Shown here piece by piece: positions 11,925-21,343 of a stretch of 64,000 nucleotides of DNA. The stretch is from Candidatus Marithrix sp. Canyon 246 (lineage in GTDB: Bacteria; Pseudomonadota; Gammaproteobacteria; Beggiatoales; Beggiatoaceae). Every line of letters begins with the position of its first letter. The first letter of the stretch is position 1. The position numbers and the translations under genes are program-made. The stretch covers positions 248,001 through 312,000 of the forward strand of contig NZ_MCBX01000038.1 in NCBI RefSeq assembly GCF_001723685.1. Direction: 5' to 3'. Under the pieces are notes generated by a model. That model did not search any database and was not told where the DNA came from. It saw only the letters and a program-made list of their open reading frames with translations.

Positions 11925-12874
11925 TGAATTGCACCTAAGCTCATTGCCATTACAGCCATCCTAATGGCTACACCATTATTAACTTGTTGTAAAATAACAG
12001 AACGTGGACCATCAGCTACGCGAGAGTCAATTTCAACTCCACGATTAATCGGACCGGGATGCATTACAATTGCATCAGGATGAGCTACTTTTAATGCTGA
12101 TTCTGTTAAGCCATAATATTGAAAATATTCATAGGGGCTAGGTAGTAAAGCACTTTTCATACGTTCTCGTTGCAGACGCAACATCATTATCACATCTACA
12201 CCAGCTAATCCTTTTTTTAAATCATTAAAAACTTTTACACCGAAAGTTTCTATACCAGTAGGTATTAAAGTTTTTGGTGCAACTACACGCACTTCAGAAA
12301 CTCCTAAAATATTTAAAGCGTGAATATTAGAGCGTGCTACTCGTGAATGCAGAATATCACCAACAATCGCAACTGATAGCGGCGCAAAATCTTTCTTATT
12401 TTGACGAATAGTAAACATGTCTAACATTGCCTGAGTTGGATGAGCATGTTGACCATCACCAGCATTAATAATACTAATGTTAGGTGCAACATGTTTCGCC
12501 ATAAAAGTTACAGCTCCACCGGCATTATGACGAATTACAAACATATCACAATGCATAGCTTCCAAATTACGCAGCATATCAATTAAAGTTTCACCTTTAC
12601 TGCTGGAAGAGTTATTGATATTAAAATTTAACACATCTGCTGATAGACGTTTAGCTGCCAATTCAAAAGTAGTGCGGGTGCGAGTACTGGGTTCAAAAAA
12701 TAAATTAACTACTGTTTTACCACGTAGTAATGGAACTTTTTTTACTGCTTTAGTGTCGATATTCAGAAATGAATCTGCAATATCTAATATCTCAATTAGT
12801 AATTTACGATTTAAACCTTCTATATCTAAAAAATGTTTAAGATGACCTTGATTGTTTAGTTGAATGGAATTCAT
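11912..12874 (-). CDS. pyrB: aspartate carbamoyltransferase catalytic chain
   Basis: The protein (320 residues from this start) joins carbamoyl phosphate to aspartate. The carbamoyl-phosphate motif [13 protein letters not shown] and the [11 protein letters not shown] signature are intact. The frame is open 81 bases further upstream, but the ATG at 12874 overlaps the pyrR stop as ATGA, and the sequence from there ([15 protein letters not shown]) resembles the short N-terminal arm of Pseudomonas PyrB, so this start is preferred. No pyrI follows; the inactive PyrC homologue probably replaces it as partner. Confidence 0.95.
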   Translation of the reverse strand: MNSIQLNNQGHLKHFLDIEGLNRKLLIEILDIADSFLNIDTKAVKKVPLLRGKTVVNLFFEPSTRTRTTFELAAKRLSADVLNFNINNSSSSKGETLIDMLRNLEAMHCDMFVIRHNAGGAVTFMAKHVAPNISIINAGDGQHAHPTQAMLDMFTIRQNKKDFAPLSVAIVGDILHSRVARSNIHALNILGVSEVRVVAPKTLIPTGIETFGVKVFNDLKKGLAGVDVIMMLRLQRERMKSALLPSPYEYFQYYGLTESALKVAHPDAIVMHPGPINRGVEIDSRVADGPRSVILQQVNNGVAIRMAVMAMSLGAIQWTQ

Positions 12875-13368
12875 GAGTTTGGACGAATCTCTAAAGATAA
12901 TGGGTCGGGACCACATAATTTTATATGCTTGCCTTGTTCTAAAGATATTGAACAACCTAGAACATCTGGTTGAATTGGTAATTCTCGTCCATTACGATCT
13001 ATCAATATAGCAAGTGTCACACTTGCAGGCCGACCATAATCAAAGATTTCATTAAGAGCAGCTCGTATTGTACGTCCTGTATGCAAAACATCATCAACTA
13101 AAATAATATGACGATCATCTACTTCAAGTGGTAAGGCGGTTGGATCAACATAAGGATGTAAACCAATACTACTAAAATCATCTCTATAGAAAGAAATATT
13201 TAATATTCCTAATGGTTGTGATAACTCTAATAACTTATGCAGACGTTCTGCTACCCAGACACCACCTGTCTGTATGCCTACGATTAATAATTCATCACGA
13301 TTTGTGTATCGTTGTTTTAATTCGTTCGCCATGCTAAAAAGTAGCATTTCAATATGATTTATGGACAT
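12871..13368 (-). CDS. pyrR: PyrR: pyrimidine regulator / uracil phosphoribosyltransferase
   Basis: The 165-residue protein has the type I phosphoribosyltransferase PRPP loop [16 protein letters not shown] and the N-terminal [10 protein letters not shown] loop. In Gram-positives PyrR binds pyr mRNA leaders and attenuates them; in Pseudomonas-type clusters the homologue sits first in pyrR-pyrB-pyrC'. The same order is seen here, with a four-base overlap into pyrB and 10 bases with ruvX upstream. No PyrR-binding leader was recognised, so its regulatory target is uncertain. Confidence 0.93.
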   Translation of the reverse strand: MSINHIEMLLFSMANELKQRYTNRDELLIVGIQTGGVWVAERLHKLLELSQPLGILNISFYRDDFSSIGLHPYVDPTALPLEVDDRHIILVDDVLHTGRTIRAALNEIFDYGRPASVTLAILIDRNGRELPIQPDVLGCSISLEQGKHIKLCGPDPLSLEIRPNS

Positions 13369-13745
13369 TCGCTAAACCAAGTTTCAAGGATAATTTGAGC
13401 CGCAACTGCATCTAAAAGTTCATTACTTTTAGTTCTTTCAGCAGCAGCAACTGAAGATAGAGTTTCATCAATGGTATGAACTGGTAATTGATAACGCGCT
13501 GATAATTTTTTAATAAAACTTTTAACAGCTATTGTTACTGGATTATCTGAGCCATCTGCATATTTTGGCAACCCAATCACAAATTGATTGGGTTGCCATT
13601 CTTTAATTAAGAAATCAATACGTGACCAATTAATTTTATTATTTTTAGTTGTCACTATTTCTAAAGGGCTAGCAGTAGCAGTGATATTTTGACCGATTGC
13701 AATTCCAATCCGTTTTTTACCATAATCAAAACTCATGATATACAT
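13359..13745 (-). CDS. ruvX: YqgF/RuvX, putative Holliday-junction resolvase / rRNA processing nuclease
   Basis: The 128-residue protein has the RNase H-like YqgF fold: FDYGKKRIGIAIG at the start with the first catalytic Asp, the GLPKYADG loop, and IDETLSS. It is used in pre-16S rRNA 5'-end maturation in E. coli. The translation may begin at the first or fourth codon (both Met). It follows yqgE by two bases and overlaps pyrR, matching the Pseudomonas order. A perfect 13-bp inverted repeat lies inside the gene at 13567-13597. Confidence 0.92.
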   Translation of the reverse strand: MYIMSFDYGKKRIGIAIGQNITATASPLEIVTTKNNKINWSRIDFLIKEWQPNQFVIGLPKYADGSDNPVTIAVKSFIKKLSARYQLPVHTIDETLSSVAAAERTKSNELLDAVAAQIILETWFSECP

Positions 13746-13747
13746 AA

Positions 13748-14311
13748 TTAACTATGTCCTACTTCAGTTGATAATAAGTTTATATCTATGCCAATAGAAG
13801 CAGCGGCAGCGTGCCAACGTTTTGCTGGTGGAGTATCAAAAATAACATTTTTATTAGCTGGAGTCGTCAGCCAAATATTATTTGCTAATTCTTCTTCTAA
13901 TTGACCTGCCCCCCAACCACAATAACCAAGTGCAATTAAGGCATTTTTAGGTCCTGTACCATCTGCCATAGCATTGACAATATCACGTGAGGTAGTTAGA
14001 CTAAAATCATTATTTATATTCATCATAACATCCCATTTTTGATCAGACTGATGAATAACAAAACCACGTTCTGGTTCGACTAGTCCACCTTCAAATACAG
14101 TAGTATTATTGATTAATAAATCATGACTTTCAATATCCATATTTTGAAAAACTACACCTAAATCAATTTCTAATGGATGATTAATCATAATGCCCATTGC
14201 ACCTTCTTGATTATGTTGACAAATATAAATTACTGTTTGAAAAAAATCAGGATGATCGAAATCAGGCATAGCAATTAAAAATTGATTAGTGAGATAACTG
14301 GTTTCTATCAT
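13748..14311 (-). CDS. yqgE: YqgE/AlgH family protein
   Basis: The 187-residue protein matches the UPF0301 YqgE/AlgH family: LTNQFLIAMPDFDHPDFFQT at the start, GAMGIMINHPLEI, VFEGGLVEPERGFVIH and ALGYCGWGAGQLEEE. AlgH influences alginate and stress responses in Pseudomonas, but no biochemical role is established. It sits between tonB and ruvX with 12 and 2 bases of spacing, a conserved arrangement. Confidence 0.93.
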   Translation of the reverse strand: MIETSYLTNQFLIAMPDFDHPDFFQTVIYICQHNQEGAMGIMINHPLEIDLGVVFQNMDIESHDLLINNTTVFEGGLVEPERGFVIHQSDQKWDVMMNINNDFSLTTSRDIVNAMADGTGPKNALIALGYCGWGAGQLEEELANNIWLTTPANKNVIFDTPPAKRWHAAAASIGIDINLLSTEVGHS

Positions 14312-14323
14312 AATTATATTATC

Positions 14324-15187
14324 TTATCTACTCCTTAAATGATTGTAACGAAACTCCCAAGTACGGGTTATATGTAAAATATCTGTGTCTTGTTGTATAT
14401 TTTCTGGAAAAGCTTCAAATGGTGCTGCAAGATGCACAATACGTAATGCTGCTTCATCTAATATTTTATACGGTGACGCTTGTTTAATTTCAACTTTATA
14501 TATTGTACCATTAGAATTAAGTGCAACATCTAATATTAAATAACCTGATAATTTTTTGCTACGCGCTTTATCTGGATAGTTTAAATTACCAACAGTTTCA
14601 ACTTTTCTACGCCAAGTATCCATATATTTTGCATATTTATATATTTTAGTACTAGAACTAATAAATTTATGAAATGGACGTTTACTATATTGTTCAAATT
14701 TATTATTTAATTCTGCTTGAATACTGGCAATATTAATAGCACTGGCATTTAACAATGATAAGTTATCTTTAGTATTCAACAAATTTTGTGAATAATCATT
14801 ATTTTGTATAATTTTATGTGTAGATTCTGTTGTAGTTAAAGTTGTAATTTTAGGTTTTTTATGTGCCAATTGCGGTGATGGAGAAGTATATACAATTGCA
14901 GCAGAATTTGCTGGAAAAGGTGCGATTGTAGGAGTCACTGGGCGTACATCTTCAGCTTGATCACCACCACCTTTATGAGATACTTGTGCTAAATAATCGG
15001 CGTTTTGTGCTGAATCTTCAGTGCGTTTTTGAATTAATATTACTTCCATAGTGGTAGTTGTATGATGTTTAGTTGATTTTGGCATTTCAAAACCAACTAA
15101 ATAAATTATTATAGCATGTATAATAATTGCTATAAATATAGCCACTGTGAATCTTTCGGTATCTGGATCAATAAAACTGTTAGTCAT
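14324..15187 (-). CDS. tonB: TonB-family energy transducer
   Basis: The 287-residue protein has one N-terminal membrane segment (FTVAIFIAIIIHAIIIYLVG, about 12-31), a long polar periplasmic linker, and a C-terminal TonB domain (NYPDKARSKKLSGYLILDVALN, KILDEAALRIVHLAAPFEAFP). TonB couples the proton-motive force of ExbBD to outer-membrane receptors. In Pseudomonas the tonB3 gene occupies the same position before algH; exbBD are not nearby, as in that case. The gene upstream in Pseudomonas is gshB; here it is replaced by the TIR/AAA island. Confidence 0.88.
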   Translation of the reverse strand: MTNSFIDPDTERFTVAIFIAIIIHAIIIYLVGFEMPKSTKHHTTTTMEVILIQKRTEDSAQNADYLAQVSHKGGGDQAEDVRPVTPTIAPFPANSAAIVYTSPSPQLAHKKPKITTLTTTESTHKIIQNNDYSQNLLNTKDNLSLLNASAINIASIQAELNNKFEQYSKRPFHKFISSSTKIYKYAKYMDTWRRKVETVGNLNYPDKARSKKLSGYLILDVALNSNGTIYKVEIKQASPYKILDEAALRIVHLAAPFEAFPENIQQDTDILHITRTWEFRYNHLRSR

Positions 15188-15249
15188 ACTACTTGAGTTA
15201 CTAATTTTTTTGAATAACTCTTTATTATAATGATTTTTTTGAAATCTTG

Positions 15250-16047
15250 CTAACTAAACTTCTTTAATTGACTGTTAATTTGTTCCAATTCTGGTTCTAA
15301 AGCCCCAATTTCAGTTTCCAATTGATCTAACTTGTTATTCAAATTAGTTTTGGTAGTCTGAGGAATACGTGGATTACTCATTGAGGTTAAAACTGATTCA
15401 TATTCTTTATTTTTGAGCTTTAATTCCCCTTCAATACGCTGTTTTTCATTTTCCAGACGCTTTTTCTTCATCCCAGCTAAACCACCAGTTTCTGGTTCTT
15501 TATCGGTTTCGCTTTTTAACTTATTTAGGGTGGTAGTTATATCTCGCGCTAATTCATTTAAAGTTTGATAATATTCTGGTTCTCGATCTGGATTAGGTTT
15601 TGGAATCCCTAGAGTACGAATTCTACCTGAATCTGGATTTTTGATCCAAAAAGGATAACCTAATAAATCATTAAATTCTGGTGGACGTTCTTCAAATGGC
15701 ACGAAATCATGTTCAACCATAAAAATTCGTCCAGAACCATTACCAACTTGAGCCAAAAAGGTGTTTAATTCTAATACACACCATGATGAGGCTAAATAAC
15801 CGCGCGATAAAATTAAGACTATAGTCGCACAGCTACTTAATTGATTATCAATATCAGCGGTAACTGGTTGATTACCACGTAAATCATAATCCATCCATAA
15901 TTTATAAGCGTCAGACCTTCCTAATTGTCTGCCTAATTCATTTTTTAAGCCATTGACAAATGTTGTTACCCAGCCTTTATCCGCACCCGGAAAAGGTTCA
16001 TTATCTACATGGGCATAGCTGATGAAAATATCGTTTTTGTAAGTCAT
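15250..16047 (-). CDS. TIR-domain protein with C-terminal coiled coil
   Basis: Residues of about 5-165 of this 265-residue protein form a TIR domain (DIFISYAHVDNE, TIVLILSRGYLASSWC, LELNTFLAQ). Glu93 sits at the position used by NAD-cleaving TIR enzymes, so it may hydrolyse NAD or make a signalling nucleotide. Residues 195-265 are a charged coiled coil with no recognisable effector. It lies 10 bases after the DUF4276 gene as the last member of the run starting at 22743. The domain is close in sequence to the N-terminal TIR of that first gene (shared YAHVDNEP, GWVTT, LGYxFW, PKPNP), so they are paralogues. Confidence 0.85.
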   Translation of the reverse strand: MTYKNDIFISYAHVDNEPFPGADKGWVTTFVNGLKNELGRQLGRSDAYKLWMDYDLRGNQPVTADIDNQLSSCATIVLILSRGYLASSWCVLELNTFLAQVGNGSGRIFMVEHDFVPFEERPPEFNDLLGYPFWIKNPDSGRIRTLGIPKPNPDREPEYYQTLNELARDITTTLNKLKSETDKEPETGGLAGMKKKRLENEKQRIEGELKLKNKEYESVLTSMSNPRIPQTTKTNLNNKLDQLETEIGALEPELEQINSQLKKFS

Positions 16048-16057
16048 TGTTTATAAA

Positions 16058-16657
16058 TTATTGTGATAATAGATTAAAAAGGCGTTTAGCATGTTTTGAA
16101 ACTTGAGCTACTTTCTGAGGATCAATTTTTGCTAAAATATCAAAACCATGCCGTACTTTATGATATTTTCCTTTTGTTTTAGTGTGCCGAGTAGCGGCAT
16201 CAAGTCCTTGATTGAGATCATTTTTAGCAATTTTTTCAATGTTCTGTTGTTTGGGTAAAGCATTAAGATTGAAGCCTTGACCATAAAATTCGGCTAATGT
16301 TTTTCGATCTGCCAAAAACCATGATTCCATACACTGAACCATTAAATATGCATTGTCATCAGTTGCTGAAGATGGAGGGTTCCAATTATCTATAACTTTC
16401 AAATGTCTCCATGAACCATGATTATCAGCTACTGGAGCTTCACTATCAACTAACAATATACACAAAACATCTCGGTATTGCACAATTGCTGTACAAAAGC
16501 GGTTGTATGCTTGCATACGTGAACCACAAGCTATAATTTTCGGTTGGTAGCCGCTTGGCACTATTTTCTTGAAAAACTGGCTAAAACCACGACGACATTT
16601 TGTCAAAGTTAAGTTTTGATCTCCACCACCTTCAACATAAATATGAACTTTCACCAC
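16058..16657 (-). CDS. DUF4276 (TOPRIM-like) protein, partner of the AAA ATPase
   Basis: The 199-residue protein matches the DUF4276 family: VHIYVEGGGDQNLT with Glu9, the FCTAI region, LLVDSEAPV with a DxE-type acidic pair, LMVQCMESWFLADR and YHKVRHGFDIL. The acidic residues suggest a TOPRIM-like metal site. Genes of this family are regularly next to an AAA_21-type ATPase, as here (7-base overlap). The pair resembles in layout the ATPase plus TOPRIM pairs of PARIS and OLD-type anti-phage systems, where the second protein is the nuclease. That parallel is inference. Confidence 0.8.
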   Translation of the reverse strand: MVKVHIYVEGGGDQNLTLTKCRRGFSQFFKKIVPSGYQPKIIACGSRMQAYNRFCTAIVQYRDVLCILLVDSEAPVADNHGSWRHLKVIDNWNPPSSATDDNAYLMVQCMESWFLADRKTLAEFYGQGFNLNALPKQQNIEKIAKNDLNQGLDAATRHTKTKGKYHKVRHGFDILAKIDPQKVAQVSKHAKRLFNLLSQ

Positions 16658-17826
16658 CTATTTCCTCCAATTTCACCACTACGCCAAAGTTCAGCTAAAG
16701 AATATTCTTGAAGCCAGACTTCTAATTCTGTTTGATTTAAGCGTTTTAAGTGAGTTCCATTCTCGTCTCTATCACATACAATGATAGATTCTGGTATATC
16801 AGTCAGTGCATCTACTATGACATCAGAATGAGTTGTCACAATCAATTGGGTACGCTCTGCACATTCTTTCAAAAGGGGTACAATGCTTGGTAAAATATCT
16901 GGATGTAAACCCAATTCTGGTTCTTCAATACAAACCAGCGGTGGTGGCTTTGGATGACACAAAATAGTTAATAGACAGAGATAACGTAGTGTTCCATCTG
17001 AAAGTCGCGTTGCTGGTACTGGTTGTCTAAGCCCTCGTTCATGAAAAAAAATTTGAATCGTATTTCCTTCAGTTTTAGTGGTAATATCTTCTATATATTC
17101 ATAAAATTCTTGTAAAAGTGATAGTAATTGTTGTTTTACTTGGGGGTTATTTTGTAAATTATTTATAACTAAGCCTAGATTACTGGCATCTTCTAACAAA
17201 AACTCATTGGGTAAATCAGCTTTTTGTGGCATACGCATTATCGCATAATGTCCCAAATTCCATTCTCTATAAAAGCGGATTTGATTAAATTGACTAGAAA
17301 GATGTGTTAATTCTGGATAGAGATCAGCACCTCGCCGTTGAGATAGAATAGATTGTTCTATGCTAACATCTTGTCGTTGCAATTGACGTTCTGTTCTTAA
17401 ATTCTGTTCAGAGTCAATCAACATATTTAAGGTGGGATAGCCATTTTGGTAAGCATAATAAATTAAAGGGTTATTATCTGTAGTGGCTTTAACCATTTCA
17501 TTGACTAATTCAAAACGATTACCGCTGCATGTAAATGATAGCTGATATTGAATATTTTGCCAACAACTATCAATTGAAGCAATGGGTGAAGCACTATCAC
17601 TACCTTTCCACAGCCATTCCATAATACCGCCACCTTGACGAATGGGAATCAATAAATTATTTGGTGTTGCTGCCAATAATGATATTATCTCAATAAGATT
17701 AGATTTACCTGAAGCATTAGTACCTATTAGTACATTCAGGGATTCAAATGTTAAAGTTTTCATCCCTGTAGAATAAGACAATATATTTTCAAGCCTAATC
17801 GTATTTAGTAATTTTTTTTCATTCAT
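16651..17826 (-). CDS. AAA family ATPase (AAA_21, ABC/OLD-like)
   Basis: The 391-residue protein has a P-loop GTNASGKS (35-42), an ABC-like signature region (LSDGTLRYLCLL), a Walker B motif in VCIEEPELGLHPD and a His-containing switch after TQLIVTTHSDVI. This is the SMC/ABC-related ATPase type used in OLD, PARIS and retron-associated systems. The frame extends six codons upstream, but the ATG at 17826 has a GGGGGA ribosome site seven bases before it and is preferred; it overlaps the stop of the STAND-WD40 gene by eight bases. The DUF4276 gene overlaps its 3' end. Confidence 0.88.
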   Translation of the reverse strand: MNEKKLLNTIRLENILSYSTGMKTLTFESLNVLIGTNASGKSNLIEIISLLAATPNNLLIPIRQGGGIMEWLWKGSDSASPIASIDSCWQNIQYQLSFTCSGNRFELVNEMVKATTDNNPLIYYAYQNGYPTLNMLIDSEQNLRTERQLQRQDVSIEQSILSQRRGADLYPELTHLSSQFNQIRFYREWNLGHYAIMRMPQKADLPNEFLLEDASNLGLVINNLQNNPQVKQQLLSLLQEFYEYIEDITTKTEGNTIQIFFHERGLRQPVPATRLSDGTLRYLCLLTILCHPKPPPLVCIEEPELGLHPDILPSIVPLLKECAERTQLIVTTHSDVIVDALTDIPESIIVCDRDENGTHLKRLNQTELEVWLQEYSLAELWRSGEIGGNRW

Positions 17827-20800
17827 AAATATCCCCCAATTCATATAATACTAATTTACCGCGTGTTAGCGGCACTGCTAACCAACAACCCGTTGGTGTA
17901 CATCGAAAATTAAAGTCCCATAAGGGTGCGCCTTCTTCAACTTGGCTTGGAAGTCGTAATGAAAATAATTCTCCATCATTGATAAAATGCCAGAAACGTA
18001 TAGTTGCATCACCACTGGCTGTTATTAATTGATGACTATCAGGAGTGAAAATAGCCCGATGTATAGTTTGTTCATGTCCAACAAATAGATGATAGAATTG
18101 AGTATTGGTAGTAGAATAGACATGCACTAGCCAATCTCGCCCCACACTTGCTGCTAATTTGCCATTTGGACTTAATGCAGCCCACATAATCATATCTGGC
18201 ATTTTAGGGAATGGATGCAATAGTTGCAGTGAAGTTCCATCATTTACTGACCAAAGACGCATATGATGATCACTGGCAGTCAGTAATTTGGTACCGCTTT
18301 TATTAAATGATACTGAATTAAAATCTTCATGTTGATCAGATTGATAAAATTTCACTTTGTTACTATTTAGATCAAATATACCAAGATTATCATCATAACT
18401 GGCTGTTACAATCTTTGTATTATCTGGGGAAAAAGCTACAGCATTAATCGCTTCTTTATGATCTACATACAATTTGATCATTTTTAAATGATCATCTTTG
18501 ATTTGCCACAATTTCGCGCCACCATCTAAACTTACTGAAACTAATAAGCTACCATCTGCATTAAAAGCAAGACGTTGTACATCTGCTAAATGAGCTATAT
18601 CTTCCCATAATAATTTTAAGTCGGGTTGAGAATACCAACGTAATGTACCATCCGCAAAACCTACTATCAGACGCTTACCATTTGGTGAAATGGCAACTGA
18701 TGCCGGTTCACTAGGTAAATCTATAATATATTGATAAGGTAATGCTGATTGCCAACGCATGACTTTACCATCGTTACTACTAGTAAATATTTGTCCTGTT
18801 TGAGCAATAATATCAGTTACACCGGCTGTATGACCCTGTAAAACTCGTTTAGTCACACCACTTTCAGTATCCCAAATCCTTAAAGTACGATCTTGACTTG
18901 CTGTAACTAAATATTTTCCATTTTTAATAAAGTCTAATCCAAATACTTTATTTTTATGACCTAATAAAACACTGGAGGTTTTTGCTGTTTTTATATCCCA
19001 TAAACGTACACTGGCATCAACACTACAAGTTGCTACTGTTAAACCGTTGGGGCTAAATGCAATGCCTTGTAATTTATCAGTATGCCCTTTTAAAGTCACG
19101 GATCTATCTTGCTCTAAAAACCATAAACGAGCTGTATTATCATAAGATGCACTACCTAATATTTTACCATTTGGGCTAAAAGCTAAACTATTAGTAGATA
19201 TTGCTTGCTCATGCCCAGTTAAAGTTTTTAATTGTTCACCATTTTCTGGATTCCATAAAGTAATATTCTTATCTTCACCGCCACTAGCTAATAATTTTCC
19301 ATCGGGGCTGATTGCTAAAGAACTAACAATTTCTGGTGCTTCCCATTCTAACAGCGGTAAACCAGTTTTTAATGACCATGCAATAATGTGCTTATCATTA
19401 CCAGCACTTACTAAAATTTGAGTATTCGGTACAAATACAATGGCTTGTACATTTTCGGTATGTCCTTGTAAACGTTTTAATAATTTACCGGTTTCAGTAT
19501 CAAATAAAACTAAAGTACCTCTTTCGCCAGCAGCGGCTATAATTTTACCATCATCACTTACTGCTACTGCTAATAATTGTGCATCAGCACCATGATATAT
19601 TTGCATCGGTGCTTCACCCATCAATTTACTAAACCATGTTAATAAATCACGACTATGGCGATGCTCTATAGCAATATCTGGATCTAATTCACGAGTTTCA
19701 TTTAAAATTTGTTTAGCACTGGCATAATCTTCATCCCTAGCCAACAGTGCGGCATGAATTAACAGAGATTTAAATAAGCTATTGGTACGATTTTGTTCTA
19801 CTTTTTCAGCATGTTGCTGTGCTACTATCGCTTTCTTTTCGGCAATTATAGCTTGGTTACGTTCTAAATAAACCCACACTGCTATGACGATAGCTACTAT
19901 GAAGCCTAATACAGCTCTTTTTGCAGTTCTATGTGCTAAAATAGCCTTTTGTTCTATAGCAACAAGTTGTTGTTGTGTTTTATCACTTTCATCTAAAAAA
20001 CGCATAGCTAAATCAAAAGATTCTATGCCATGCTTACTATAACGTTTTGCCCAAGCTGCTGTAGGTAGCATCTGATGACGCCATTCTAAAGCCATTTCTA
20101 ACTCAATTCCAGACCATAATTCTGCCTGTTGCTTGTTCCAGCGATAAGCACTATCTTCTAAACGCTTATATAATTCCGCAAATTCTGTTTCTTTCTCTAT
20201 CCATTGTTTTAAACGTTCCCATTGACGAATTAAGCTTTCATGACTAATATCTAATAAACCATTTGGCGTTAGAGTAATAAAACTACGACCTTTTTGTCTA
20301 AATATATTTACGACACTAGTTATTTGTTCCAATGAGGCATTTGCTTGTTCAACAATTTCACGCAATTTAACTGGGCGACGTGTATCACGATGTCCATCTT
20401 CACGTTCGGTTAAGTTACAAAACAGTATTTCTGCAATTTTTTGCTGATTAGGATTAAGTTCCTCATAAGCTTCTTCAGCATGTTTAGATAATACAGTATT
20501 TAAACGTCCAATTTTTTCATAATGCGTAATTGTCAAATTTTTTGAATTTTCCGCACTAGCTAAATTCCACATTCGCATCAAAGCATGTTGTAATAATGGT
20601 AATTGATCAGGATTATTACCTATATCATTAAGTAAACGATTTACTAAATGCTGATCAACATTTCCACCAAATACTTTAGCAGGAATTTCGATAGCGTCAT
20701 GTAATTGTTGGCGAGTTAGACGGGGTGTTAAAAATAAACCTTGATTTAGAGCTTCTGGAAAATCATAAAACATTGCACAATCTGCTAAAAAATCAGATCG

Positions 20801-21343
20801 CAATGTGATTACTACATATATATTTTTTTTACAACTAGCTAATAATAATGCTACAAATGCAGCAGCTTCATCGGCTGCACCTTGATGATAATAACGAAAA
20901 ATTTCTTCAAACTGATCTACTAAAACTAATAAATTAGTATTATCTGGTAATACTAGTTCTTGTAAACTTAATGGACCACGACGTAAGTCAGCTTGTAAAA
21001 AAGCTAAACTTTCGCTATGGCTTGTGAAAGGAGTGGCATATTCTGGTAAAGCCTTTTCGGCTAATAAGGCTTGAGCTAAATTTAGAAATGGACGATTGCC
21101 CGGACGACATTCCGCAATACGCCAATGAACTCCAGCTTCTGAAAGAAAACCGGTTTCTAATCCTGCTAATAAACCAGTTCGTACTAATGAAGATTTACCA
21201 TATCCTGAAGGTCCAATGACTGCTATAAATTGCGTGTTTCCAAGCTTTTCTATCAGTTGATCTGTATGCTCTTCACGTCCAAAAAAAATATCAGTTTCAT
21301 CGCGTTGAAACGGGCGTAAGCCGGGATAAGGAAAATCGCTCAT
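17819..21343 (-). CDS. STAND NTPase with membrane segment and C-terminal WD40 propellers
   Basis: From the ATG at 21343 the protein has 1174 residues. It opens with the novel-STAND hallmark PYPGLRPFQRDETDIFFGRE, a P-loop GPSGYGKS (44-51) and a Walker B in LLVLVDQFEEIF. A predicted membrane segment (GFIVAIVIAVWVYLERN, near 480-500) is followed by a linker and about 13 WD40-type repeats (from about 590), enough for two beta-propellers. STAND proteins are signal-triggered switches that oligomerise on ligand binding by the repeat sensor. The start forms an ATGA overlap with the triple TIR gene, so both are translated together. The effector may be the TIR protein. Confidence 0.88.
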   Translation of the reverse strand: MSDFPYPGLRPFQRDETDIFFGREEHTDQLIEKLGNTQFIAVIGPSGYGKSSLVRTGLLAGLETGFLSEAGVHWRIAECRPGNRPFLNLAQALLAEKALPEYATPFTSHSESLAFLQADLRRGPLSLQELVLPDNTNLLVLVDQFEEIFRYYHQGAADEAAAFVALLLASCKKNIYVVITLRSDFLADCAMFYDFPEALNQGLFLTPRLTRQQLHDAIEIPAKVFGGNVDQHLVNRLLNDIGNNPDQLPLLQHALMRMWNLASAENSKNLTITHYEKIGRLNTVLSKHAEEAYEELNPNQQKIAEILFCNLTEREDGHRDTRRPVKLREIVEQANASLEQITSVVNIFRQKGRSFITLTPNGLLDISHESLIRQWERLKQWIEKETEFAELYKRLEDSAYRWNKQQAELWSGIELEMALEWRHQMLPTAAWAKRYSKHGIESFDLAMRFLDESDKTQQQLVAIEQKAILAHRTAKRAVLGFIVAIVIAVWVYLERNQAIIAEKKAIVAQQHAEKVEQNRTNSLFKSLLIHAALLARDEDYASAKQILNETRELDPDIAIEHRHSRDLLTWFSKLMGEAPMQIYHGADAQLLAVAVSDDGKIIAAAGERGTLVLFDTETGKLLKRLQGHTENVQAIVFVPNTQILVSAGNDKHIIAWSLKTGLPLLEWEAPEIVSSLAISPDGKLLASGGEDKNITLWNPENGEQLKTLTGHEQAISTNSLAFSPNGKILGSASYDNTARLWFLEQDRSVTLKGHTDKLQGIAFSPNGLTVATCSVDASVRLWDIKTAKTSSVLLGHKNKVFGLDFIKNGKYLVTASQDRTLRIWDTESGVTKRVLQGHTAGVTDIIAQTGQIFTSSNDGKVMRWQSALPYQYIIDLPSEPASVAISPNGKRLIVGFADGTLRWYSQPDLKLLWEDIAHLADVQRLAFNADGSLLVSVSLDGGAKLWQIKDDHLKMIKLYVDHKEAINAVAFSPDNTKIVTASYDDNLGIFDLNSNKVKFYQSDQHEDFNSVSFNKSGTKLLTASDHHMRLWSVNDGTSLQLLHPFPKMPDMIMWAALSPNGKLAASVGRDWLVHVYSTTNTQFYHLFVGHEQTIHRAIFTPDSHQLITASGDATIRFWHFINDGELFSLRLPSQVEEGAPLWDFNFRCTPTGCWLAVPLTRGKLVLYELGDIYE

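Noticed and set aside
11443-11964. 173-residue open frame on the plus strand opposite the pyrC-like gene
   Set aside because: It lies fully antisense to conserved coding sequence, with no ribosome site and no recognisable product.
12875-12955. Upstream in-frame extension of pyrB by 27 codons
   Set aside because: The extension overlaps pyrR, does not resemble known PyrB starts, and the ATG at 12874 is coupled to the pyrR stop.
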